Assembly: GCF_016283395.1 (NCBI RefSeq)
Contig: NZ_JAEEMU010000034.1
Coordinates: 124,001 to 188,000 of the forward strand
From: Ruminococcus sp.
GTDB lineage: Bacteria; Bacillota_A; Clostridia; Oscillospirales; Ruminococcaceae
Reading direction: 5' to 3'
DNA: 64,000 bases
Shown here in pieces: positions 1 through 8,400 of this stretch. Every line of letters begins with the position of its first letter. The stretch's first letter is position 1. Both the position numbers and the translations under genes were made by a program. The notes beneath the pieces are model-generated. The model saw only the letters and a program-made list of their open reading frames with translations. It searched no databases and was not told the DNA's origin.

Positions 1-269
1 TTAATGCGTTCGGAGGAATCGTGCCAAGCCTTGTGAACAAAATGAGTATCCGCAGATACGGAATAGATTTCACAACTGATTTTCGTGAATTCTGCATACT
101 TGTTCTGCAAATCTTCTAACTCTGTCGGGCAAACGAAGGTGAAATCTGCTGGATAGAAGAAGAAAACACTCCACTTACCTATGATATCACCCTTGCTGAC
201 TTTCCTGAATTCTCCGTTCTGATATGCCTGAACAGAAAAATCGCTTACTTCCTTGTTGATCAATGACAT
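1..269 (-). CDS. ahpC: Peroxiredoxin, AhpC type (3' end off the window)
   Basis: Reading leftwards from ATG at 269, the first 89 residues are visible ([19 protein letters not shown] and onwards). They contain the thioredoxin-fold segment [17 protein letters not shown], whose Cys in FVCPTE is the peroxidatic cysteine of AhpC/2-Cys peroxiredoxins, followed by [15 protein letters not shown], a family signature. AhpC reduces hydrogen peroxide and organic hydroperoxides in the cytoplasm, normally re-reduced by AhpF or a thioredoxin-reductase-like partner. The start follows an AAGGAGTG ribosome site. The C-terminal half, with the resolving cysteine, lies outside the window. Confidence 0.95.
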   Translation of the reverse strand, partial: MSLINKEVSDFSVQAYQNGEFRKVSKGDIIGKWSVFFFYPADFTFVCPTELEDLQNKYAEFTKISCEIYSVSADTHFVHKAWHDSSERI

Positions 270-479
270 TTAACATCACTCCTTGAAAAATAAAGTGCAG
301 CATATACTTGATGTAACTAAAGCATCATGTGTTTGTATACACTAACATGAGTATAGCACATAACTGAAAATATTTCAAGAGGTTTTGGGTATTTTTAGTG
401 GCTGCTTTTTAGTGAATTTTGTGAAACTTTCATTTTACGAATTAGGTCTGTACCGATATAATGTAAATACATAAAGCAT

Positions 480-501
480 AACCGCCCATGAAGGGCGGTA
501 A
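480..501 (-). terminator. Stem-loop after the first dockerin gene
   Basis: A perfect 7-bp GC-rich stem (ACCGCCC / GGGCGGT) with a short loop follows the stop of the minus-strand dockerin ORF. Similar stems lie at about 2889-2908 and 4467-4485 after the next two minus-strand genes. The T tract is weak, so terminator function is inferred. Confidence 0.55.
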
Positions 502-518
502 TCATATTAGAAAATTTC

Positions 519-1928
519 TTAATTCTTTTTCATATATTCTTCCATTGACATCGGAGTTTCTTTTGTAGTCGATACATATGCGTAGTACGAAAGAATATTG
601 GAAGCATCTACTGCATTAATTAATCCATCATGATTTACATCTGCCGCAAGCTTCTGTTCCTCATCATATCCACCATCCTGATTTGTTGAGATCATAGCAT
701 AATATGCAAGAACTGATGAAGCGTCAACAGCATTGATCTGTTTATCATTATTCACATCTCCAAGTGTGTAGGTTATAGGTTTTACTGGAGTTGTTGTCGT
801 TGTTGTGGACTGAGCTGTATTTGTCATTGTTGATGTCGCAGTTGTTGTAGAGCCAATTACAGTTGTCGTGAACGTGTTCGTAGTCGTTGAGTTTGTATTA
901 TTTGATGTTGAGGTAGTTGTTGTAGTCGTAGCAGTCGTTTCCTTGGTTGTTGTGGTAGTTGAGGCTGTAGTTGTAGTGCTTGTCGAAGTAAGTGATGTTG
1001 TAGTAGTTGTTGAAGTTGCAGAACCTGATACTGATGTTGTTGATACAGCAACGGGAATATCTATGCTCAGTTCTCCGTCATTATTTACTGAAATGGTACC
1101 ATTTGCTTTTATATAAGGCAGATATCGTTTCAGCGTTGAAGCGCTTACGTACTTGCCGAGTCCGTTCGTAAGCAAACCTGATACTTCGGCATAAACACTT
1201 ACATCAGCACTTGTTATGGCTCCGGTAATATTTACCGGATTTCCGTTTGGTACGTAAATACCGCCCTTTTCACCTTTAATACAGATATTGCCGCTCAGAT
1301 TTACCGTACCTTTTGTCATGCACTTAAGACCATAATCTTTATCACTTAATATCTTTCCACCTGATATATTCACTATACAGTCTGAAGGAGAGCCACTGAC
1401 TGCTGCTCCAATGTCTGAGTGCATCTCTCCGTCAGTTATGTTGAGAGTACCAGCAAATGTATCAGCAAGCCATACTGAATAAACGTTGGTTTTTCCGTTT
1501 TCAGCAGAGGAAGCTTTCAGTCTTCCACCCATAATGTTTATGATGCCATCTTTAGTTCTTAAAGAAAGAGCATGACTGTAGTATCCGATAATCTCTCCAC
1601 CGTAATAATCAAAACTTCCGTCATTGATCCTTACTGTTGCACAGACTGTTTTCTTATCATATCCATAAAAGTTACCGCCATAAATGGTCAGTTTATTGTA
1701 TGATGTTATAAGGTTGCTATCCGCTGTGCAAATGATCGTACCTTTTTTCTGCTGATCACTGTCCCTGATTATAACATTGCTTGTGCTGTTGCATATTATC
1801 TCAGGTATCTTTACTGTATGGCCGTTCAGGTCAAGATCAAGCATTCCGCTTATGGTTATATAGCTTTTAACGTCTACATCGCATTCAAGCTTATAAACAC
1901 CTGCAACAGGCAGAATGTCAGTTCTTTT
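519..1928 (-). pseudogene. 3' half of an interrupted secreted gene: beta-helix, Thr linker, dockerin
   Basis: This frame is open from 1928 down to the stop at 519 and is in the same frame as the LRR gene upstream (1929-2747), from which it is separated only by one TGA. It begins KRTDILPVAGVYKLECDVDV and then LDLDLNGHTV, typical of the start of a secreted parallel beta-helix domain. Many short ISGG turns follow, then a Thr/Ser linker, then a type I dockerin with two DVNxDxxINAVDAS calcium loops. The only in-frame ATG near the start (1844) has no ribosome site and would begin inside a beta-strand. I read this as the separated C-terminal half of one cell-surface protein; alone it lacks a signal peptide and would not be exported. 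Confidence 0.8.
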
Positions 1929-2747
1929 TCAAGCTCTTTCTTCACTTTCAATGAAATCCAGCCCGTTCTTCTTTGCGAAAGTCTCCGCAGCTGAATCCTT
2001 GAATCCGTAAATAGTGTCTATTTTGCTGCCTCTGAGAGCATTTCCGTTTATCATGGTAACTCCCGAAGGGATAAATAGCGAAGTAAACGTTGTACCCGAA
2101 AATGCATCATTCTGTATCGCAGTTACTGAATCAGGAATATCAACTTCCTTAAACATTACACACTCTTTGAAAGCATTGCTGTAAATTGATGTTACAGACT
2201 GAGGAAGAACAACAGATTCCAGTTTCTTACACACCATAAACAAACTGTTTGTATCCAGTGTTACTACTGATTCTGGAATGACTACTGACTTAACAGCTGT
2301 ACCGCTGAAAGCATACTGACCGATACTTGTTACCGAATCAGGGATGATGATGCTTGTAAGTGAAGTACAATTTTCAAATACATATTCGCCTATACCGGTC
2401 AATGATTCTGGCAATTCTATTGACTGAATGTCATGGCACGATGAAAAAGCATAATTACCTATATGAGTTATTCCTTCCTCGATAATGACTTTTTTAATCG
2501 GAACACTATTGGCAAAAGGTGTCTTTCCATCCACATAATCGGATATAGCACCATTTCCGCTGATAGTCAGATTCCCTGCATCGTCAAAGGAATACGTTGC
2601 ACTATCGCCACAAGTTCCTGTGTTCAATGATGTATCTTCTGCTTCAGCCGCTAAAGTTCCTGTTTTTTCATAAGTATTATAGTTAGAAATAGAGCAAGTA
2701 ATAACAAGCGCACTAAGCATGGTTGAGAATATTCTTTTTGCAATCAT
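1929..2747 (-). CDS. Secreted BspA-type leucine-rich-repeat protein, cut short by an in-frame UGA
   Basis: The start at 2747 (MIAKRIFSTMLSALVI) is chosen because AGGAGG lies just upstream; the longer ORF start at 2804 has none. A signal peptide is followed by a TYSFDDAGNLTISGNG segment and about seven 23-residue LRR_5 units (IPDSVTSIGQYAFSG pattern). BspA-type LRRs mediate binding at the cell surface. The protein stops after IESEERA, where a dockerin-bearing continuation lies in the same frame (see 519-1928). Most relatives carry a cohesin-binding dockerin at the C-terminus, so this product, if made, would be secreted but not attached to the cellulosome. A TGG to TGA change is the simplest explanation. 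Confidence 0.85.
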   Translation of the reverse strand: MIAKRIFSTMLSALVITCSISNYNTYEKTGTLAAEAEDTSLNTGTCGDSATYSFDDAGNLTISGNGAISDYVDGKTPFANSVPIKKVIIEEGITHIGNYAFSSCHDIQSIELPESLTGIGEYVFENCTSLTSIIIPDSVTSIGQYAFSGTAVKSVVIPESVVTLDTNSLFMVCKKLESVVLPQSVTSIYSNAFKECVMFKEVDIPDSVTAIQNDAFSGTTFTSLFIPSGVTMINGNALRGSKIDTIYGFKDSAAETFAKKNGLDFIESEERA

Positions 2748-2927
2748 AATAAGCCTCCTCCTGTAAGAAAAGCTTTGTTTGTCATTATTTGTGCCTATAG
2801 TCACTTCTGGTCGTTGCCTTCAATACAGCCGGTGTCGTGACTCCTTAATTGTATCATAATTAACTATATTAGTCAAGCTAGAAAGGAAACAGCCCGTGAA
2901 GGGCTGTCATCATATTAGGGGAATTTC

Positions 2928-4145
2928 TTAATTCTTTTTCATATATTCTTCCATTGACATAGGGGTTTCTTTTGTAGTCGATACATACGCATAGTACGCA
3001 AGAATACTCGATGCGTCAACGGCATTGATATCTCCGTCGTGGTTTACATCTGCTGCAAGAATTTGCTCTTCATTATATCCGCCTTCTTGATCGGTCGATA
3101 CACGGGCATAATATGCCAGCACCATGGAAGCATCTACTGCGTTCACATTCCCGTCAAAGTTCACATCTCCCATGTCAGAATCAACGGGTACAAAGATGCG
3201 ATCGTACTTATTGGCGTAAGCCTCGGCAGTAGAGTCTCTGTATCCCTTGATAATACCTGTATAGGCATAACCAGCACCGTTGGTAAAGGTAGAATTCATG
3301 TCGCTTATATCACATTCGGGATTAAGTATGCAGACCTTTTCAAGAGAATTGCAGCTCTGAAAAGCACTCGTTTCTATTTTCTCTACCGATTCGGGTATTG
3401 TCACTGATTTCAGTGATCTGAATCCCTCAAAAACACGGCTTTCTATTATCTTCACTGAATCAGGGATAACGACCTCTGTTACTGACCAATATCCCCAACC
3501 CTGAAAACATCTCCGACCTATACATTCAACTCCGTCAGGTATGACAATTTTTTCCGTATCGATTCTTGCAGCAAGAAGAACACCGTTTATTACCACAAAA
3601 GGCGACTTCTCAAGCTGCTCTTCCTCCCATTTGGTGCCTGAGAAAGCCCCGCCTTCTATCTTTGTGGCTGTTGAGGAGATCGTTATTTCCGCATTACTGC
3701 AGGACTTAAAAGCTTCATGTTCGACTACCGTCACAGAAGCGGGTATTACGATAGAAGTGAGAGCGCTGCATTCAGAAAACGCAACAAAGCCAATGGTTTT
3801 CAGAGTATCGGGAAGGGTAACGGAAACAAGGTTCTTACAAGTATTAAAATTCTGATCTCCGACTCTTGTTATCCCATTGCTTATAACTACCTTTTTTATA
3901 AGATCTCTTTCTTTTACCCACGGAGTATTTTTGACAGGACCTACATCGCCCATATCTCCCTTGCCTGTGACTACCAGGGTACCGTCACTGTCCAGTTCCC
4001 ATCTGATATTCTCACCATAGTTGCCGCTGTCAACTATGGTTGCAGCTTCAGCCGAAAGAGTTAAAGGTACTCCCAGCGAAAGCGCTGTCGTTCCCAACGA
4101 TATTACAGCACACATCAACGCTGCTATTATTCTTTTACAATTCAT
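2928..4145 (-). CDS. Secreted LRR protein with C-terminal type I dockerin
   Basis: 405 residues. A signal peptide (about residues 1-35, ending LSAEAA) precedes an N-terminal beta segment (WELDSDGTLVVTGKGDMGD), several LRR_5 units at about 70-300 (VVIPDSVKIIESRVFEG pattern) and a dockerin at about 325-390. The dockerin has two calcium loops (DVNFDGNVNAVDAS and DVNHDGDINAVDAS) and ends TPMSMEEYMKKN, identical to the tail of the dockerin at 519. Dockerins plug proteins into scaffoldin cohesins, so this should be a cellulosome-associated surface protein. A strong AGGAGGT lies before ATG 4145. Confidence 0.92.
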   Translation of the reverse strand: MNCKRIIAALMCAVISLGTTALSLGVPLTLSAEAATIVDSGNYGENIRWELDSDGTLVVTGKGDMGDVGPVKNTPWVKERDLIKKVVISNGITRVGDQNFNTCKNLVSVTLPDTLKTIGFVAFSECSALTSIVIPASVTVVEHEAFKSCSNAEITISSTATKIEGGAFSGTKWEEEQLEKSPFVVINGVLLAARIDTEKIVIPDGVECIGRRCFQGWGYWSVTEVVIPDSVKIIESRVFEGFRSLKSVTIPESVEKIETSAFQSCNSLEKVCILNPECDISDMNSTFTNGAGYAYTGIIKGYRDSTAEAYANKYDRIFVPVDSDMGDVNFDGNVNAVDASMVLAYYARVSTDQEGGYNEEQILAADVNHDGDINAVDASSILAYYAYVSTTKETPMSMEEYMKKN

Positions 4146-4159
4146 AGTATACCTCCTGT

Positions 4160-4390
4160 CTATTCAACATCCAAGAACTTTTCTATGACAGTCATTATCT
4201 CCTCAAGGCGCTTACCGCCGATACCTTTGATTTTACTGAGTTCTGCCTCAAGAGCCGGGAGATCAATGGTTTTGCCCTGTTCTCCGAGAAGCTCGTCTCC
4301 ATACTGAAGAATGAACTTTGTAAGCTCCTCTCGGTTCATCTTCTTGATCTTTCGGTAAGTATCCCTGTCGATAATCTCTTGATTTGCCAT
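4160..4390 (-). CDS. Small helix-hairpin-helix protein, function unknown
   Basis: 76 residues starting MANQEIIDRDTYRKIKKMN; the start at 4390 is preferred over 4423 because GGAG sits six bases upstream of it. The C-terminal half contains a helix-hairpin-helix-like motif (LSKIKGIGGKRLEEIMTVIE), which in other proteins binds DNA backbone without sequence preference. A decayed paralogue lies at 20382-20601 with the same order of motifs, so this is a duplicated family in the genome. It lies 15 bp upstream of the LRR-dockerin gene and may share its transcript. Function not recognised. Confidence 0.75.
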   Translation of the reverse strand: MANQEIIDRDTYRKIKKMNREELTKFILQYGDELLGEQGKTIDLPALEAELSKIKGIGGKRLEEIMTVIEKFLDVE

Positions 4391-4465
4391 ATGTAACTCC
4401 TTTATCATTTCTCTTTTCATCAATTATAGCATATCATCGATACAATGTAAATATGTAAAACAGAT

Positions 4466-4485
4466 CCGCCTCGAAGGGCGGTTCG
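4466..4485 (-). terminator. GC-rich stem-loop between minus-strand genes
   Basis: An imperfect inverted repeat (CCGCCTCGAAGGGCGG) in an AT-rich gap, of the same type as the stems at 480 and 2889. It lies between the lipoprotein at 4598 and the HhH gene. Confidence 0.45.
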
Positions 4486-4597
4486 CATAGCTATAACAAC
4501 GATTTTGAATGCTCCACGGTCTTCGAGATCACAAACCTAATCTACCAACTGAGAAGACAGAAACAGGCGGCATAAAGCCGCCTATAATTTCCATGTA

Positions 4598-4942
4598 CTA
4601 ATTCATGTTGATTATCGGCAGATCTATAGAGCCGTCATCGTTTACCTTTGCACTGTTATTGCTTGTTGTTATGACGTCTTCCGTTGTAAATTCCACTATC
4701 TCCACTTCGGGAGTAGTATATGTTTCTTTCACTGTATTCGTTTCCTCTGTTTTAGTTTCGGTCGTCTGTGTGCTTGCAGTCATGGTTGTCAATACAGCTG
4801 TAGTCTCGGTCGCTGTCTCGGTGACTTCCGTGACCGCCGATGTGACCGCAGGGACTTCCGCAGGGGCTGACGATGTATCTTTACCGCTGTGACAGCCAGT
4901 AAGCATTAATGCTGCAAGGAAAAAGGGTATCAGTTTTTTCAT
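4598..4942 (-). CDS. Thr/Glu-rich lipoprotein with TPEVEIV..DVITTS tail
   Basis: 114 residues. Residues 1-17 are a lipoprotein signal peptide with lipobox LTGC. Residues 25-75 are almost only Thr, Glu, Ala and Val, a disordered spacer. The tail YTTPEVEIVEFTTEDVITTS repeats the core of the 31-residue peptide encoded immediately upstream (4998-5093). No enzyme motif is visible. The spacer would hold the tail away from the membrane. Function not recognised; the shared motif with its neighbour is the notable point. Confidence 0.8.
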   Translation of the reverse strand: MKKLIPFFLAALMLTGCHSGKDTSSAPAEVPAVTSAVTEVTETATETTAVLTTMTASTQTTETKTEETNTVKETYTTPEVEIVEFTTEDVITTSNNSAKVNDDGSIDLPIINMN

Positions 4943-4997
4943 AAATGCTCCTTGTATAGCAACAGGCAGCCGCTTGGACTGCCTGTTGTTTATTTTG

Positions 4998-5093
4998 TTA
5001 CTTAGGCTCTATTTCATTAGGATCACTTGTAGTGATTACGTCCTCGTTATCGAATTTAACGATCTCCACCTCGGGGGTGATGTACTTTTCCAT
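4998..5093 (-). CDS. 31-residue peptide of the DVITTS type
   Basis: ATG at 5093, preceded by AAAGGAGT at a normal distance, opens a 31-codon frame starting MEKYITPEVEIVKFDNEDV and continuing ITTSDPNEIEPK. Its core matches the C-terminal tail of the lipoprotein 55 bp downstream on the same strand, which is strong support that it is translated. There is no signal peptide or membrane segment. I have a general impression that similar short acidic peptides with a DVITTS core occur in clostridia, but I know no assigned function. It could be a precursor peptide, a regulatory peptide or a toxin-like small protein; no maturation genes are adjacent. Confidence 0.75.
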   Translation of the reverse strand: MEKYITPEVEIVKFDNEDVITTSDPNEIEPK

Positions 5094-5351
5094 GTGTGGT
5101 TACTCCTTTCGTATATTGGGTTTGTCCTGCCGAACCGTAAAGCACTGGTCGGCAGGAACTAAAAATGCTTTTAATTGACTAATAAGGCAATTATTCATAC
5201 CATATAGTTACACCGTGTATATCAAATCCAGCCGTTGAGGTGCTTCCAATGGTTAATATATACTTAGCAGTCCTTCGGGGTAATAGTATTAAAATTGGAA
5301 ATATAGTAGAAATTGGTACGGATTTTATCGGCAATTTTGGAATAGATTTCA
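5094..5351. other. Intergenic stretch with no supported gene
   Basis: Two short overlapping reading frames exist here on opposite strands: about 37 codons on plus from 5250, and about 53 codons on minus ending near 5196, with last residues GFDIHGVTIWYE. Neither has a ribosome site. The minus-strand frame could be the remnant of a secreted-protein C-terminus. Confidence 0.3.
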
Positions 5352-5381
5352 TTGACAATTAATGCTATTATCTTTTATAAT
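5352..5381 (+). promoter_or_regulatory. Promoter of the giant LRR-dockerin gene
   Basis: TTGACA at 5352-5357 and TATAAT at 5376-5381 with an 18-base spacer, directly upstream of the 5440 gene. Confidence 0.75.
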
Positions 5382-5420
5382 ATAAATAAATTTAGTATAT
5401 TGAACTAAATTTATTTATAT
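5380..5420 (+). promoter_or_regulatory. 17-bp perfect inverted repeat in the 5' leader
   Basis: Arms 5380-5396 and 5404-5420 are perfect reverse complements (ATATAAATAAATTTAGT / ACTAAATTTATTTATAT) around a 7-base loop. The element starts on the -10 box and ends one base before the AAAGGAGG ribosome site. It could be an operator or an AT-only mRNA hairpin controlling ribosome access or mRNA stability. Confidence 0.7.
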
Positions 5421-5439
5421 TAAAGGAGGAATGTATTAA

Positions 5440-8400
5440 ATGCTAAAACGAGTCATTGCAGGAGCACTGAGTGCCGTGATATGCACTTCAGCGATCCTGT
5501 CAAGCGGCAACAGTTGCGTTACAAGTATCGATCCGGACAGCAAAAATAATGAATCGATCGACCGTGTAAGTAATCTAGATTTTGAGTCGTCCAACTCATT
5601 GGGGAACTTTATCACCCATGCGGCGGAACAAGATCAGACTGTAAAACAGCTATCAAATTCAGGTGTCGGTGAAGGGGAGTACATGGTCACAGGTCTGGAT
5701 TACGATCCGGCTACAGGAAAGATGGCTGTGACTTCCACGCAACCTTTCGACAGTAAGTTCATCATTTCCTTTGTTGATGAGGAAAGCGGTGAGCTGTTTA
5801 TTTCAGTTGAAGGAATTGCTGAAGCAGGACGTTTAAAGCGTACAGAAGCTTCAGTTGACACTTCCAGGCTCGGAGAGTTCTTCTTGATCAAAGTTCAGCT
5901 CTTTGACGGACTTAATTATCCTGTAGGTTCTGCTTTTGTGATAAAGAAGTTCACAAAAGAAGTTGCAGATATCATTTCCAAAACTACTGATGATTTTGAA
6001 CAGGACAGGATAGTAAATTTTGACGATGACGAGTCAAACAACTTTGTCGTTCTCAGTGATGATACTGTTATTGCTGAAAGCAGTGAAGGAAAGAACGAAC
6101 TCGTTGCTTCCGACTTTGATAATAACGTTTTCGTTTTCGACAATGCAGACGATACTGTCAAAAATCTCAAAAAAGGCAAATTCTTCTATATTCAGCCAAG
6201 TCCTGAATCTATCATTTCTATCGCTGTTGAAGACGTAAAAGTTGATGGTGATAAAGTAACTGTATCAGGTAATGAAAATATAGATGATATGCTCGCATTC
6301 GTTAAGTTTGAATCACATTCCGACCCGAGAGACGCTGTTCTTGATATGGAAACAGCTGATGAGGGTATCGTTCGTACAGATACAGACTTTGAAGAGACTG
6401 GTGTCATGACGTTCGATATGGCACAATATCTTCTTTCATATTCCGGTTCAACCAGTGAATCGCTCTCTCTGAGCGGCAGTGTTCCACTTGGAACCTCCGG
6501 CATCAGTTTAGGTGCAGAGGTCGGCGTTTCGTTTACTCAGTCTTTTGAATTCTACAAAGACTGGGGGTATACATACGCTTATTACGAATTGAAAAATGAA
6601 TACTCATTCTCCGTCACTCTTGGTGTAGATAATGGAGATAATAGTGTTCTTAAAAATCTGGGCTCAAAAGACTGTGAACCAAGGATAGGCAGTGTAGTTA
6701 TCCCTACAGGCATCCCGGGTGCAACAGTAAAGATATCTCTTGATTTCGTACTTGAGCTCGAAGGAGCACTTAGTGTAACATTCTCAGGAACTTCAACATA
6801 TGGATTCCAGTATGATACGGATGAAGGTATGGAAAGGATCGACAAGTCTGAGCAGAATTCAAAGGGTGTTACTGTAAAACTTGAAGGTGAAGCATTTGTC
6901 GGACTTAAGCTTTCGGCTTCACTTGATGCATTGGATCTTGGATTCATACAGCTTCTTGAATTCTCACTCTATGGCAAAATAGGTCTTGATATAAAAGGTT
7001 CACTTGAAGTTTCCTATGCAAATAATGGACAATCAAGATCATTCTCAAACACAGCCTTTGTGTGCTTTGATACGACGGGTGATACGAAACACGCCTGTGA
7101 TACTTGTCTAAAGGGTGATGTAAGCTTTGTTGTATCGGTGGGCGTTGAGTTCAAGTGTTTAAAGATAGTAGATATAGATTTCGAAATCGCTTCATTCAGC
7201 ATTAAGCTTTTTGACTGGTATCTTAGTCTTGATAACCTTGGACTTTTAGCAGGTGCAGCAGGTCTTCCAGCTTCATGGGTATTTGCAGCAGGTCTTGCAA
7301 GCTTCGGAATAGGCAGCTGCCCCAATGTTGCATATAAGACAACTTTCAATGTAACAGCTACAAATTCTGAGAGTAATACATTCACTCCGAATGTGGAAAT
7401 AATCGTTGATGACGCGGTATCAACAGGTGTTGTTTCAGGTAGTAATGCTGTTGTATACTGTAAGAGCGGCAGCCACACAGCTGATATTTACATCAACGGT
7501 GAGAAAGTTAAACGTACTACATTCCATATCAACGGAAAGACAAAGACGCTGAATTACAGCTTTGACCTTTCCGAGGATAATAATTACTCTCCGAGCGGAG
7601 AAAACGGCTATGACGGTCCACCTATCGTAACTACGACTGCTACAACAAATAATGTAAAGCGTAATATTACAACTGCAAAAGCTCCTGATCCTAATCATTA
7701 CTGTGTCGAGTCAGGTTCACTCGGAGAGCATATCATGTATATGCTCTATCCAACAGGATATCTGTATATTTATGGTCATGGAGAGATGTATGATTTCGAT
7801 TATTCACCGTTCAAGAAGCCTTCTATGATCAAGAATGTTATAATCGAAAATACAGGAAACGAAAAAGACGGTAAGATAATCACAAGCATTGGAAATAATG
7901 TATTTGTGGACTGCAGTAATATGATATCTATCAATTTACCGCAGACTATCAAGCACATAGGTAAGAGCGCTTTCAGAAGCTGTTCTTCACTTTCAATAAT
8001 AACATATGATGAATACGATTATGAGAATAAAAAAATCATAAAGGTTGAGATCCCTGAAGGAAAGCTCATAATGCCTAAAGCTATTACTGATGTTGAAGAA
8101 AGCGCTTTCAATGGCTGTGCTTCGTTCACTGACATCGTTATCCCTAAAACAATTACAGAGCTTGCTCCTTATGTGTTCTCAGGATGTGCAGGTATAGAGG
8201 CTATCAAAGTTCCTGATAATATTATCAAGATAAATGATTGTGTATTCAGTAACTGTACTTCGCTCAAAACAGCTGTTATCAATGACAGCGTTGAGAGTAT
8301 AGGTCACCACATCTTTAGTGGATGCGCATCTATAGAGGATATCACTATGCCTTATGCAGGTAATTCATTGGAAGAAGTTAATGCAGAAGACAGTACAGAT

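Noticed and set aside
868..1116. Val-rich plus-strand ORF opposite the Thr-rich linker
   Set aside because: Shadow of the Thr/Ser codons of the minus-strand dockerin gene; no ribosome site. The same applies to the 318-codon Val-rich frame at 12258-13214.
1929..1931. UGA read as selenocysteine or as Trp through an altered genetic code
   Set aside because: No SECIS-like hairpin was seen directly after it, and other genes in the window end with UGA, so recoding code-wide is excluded. A nonsense mutation is simpler.
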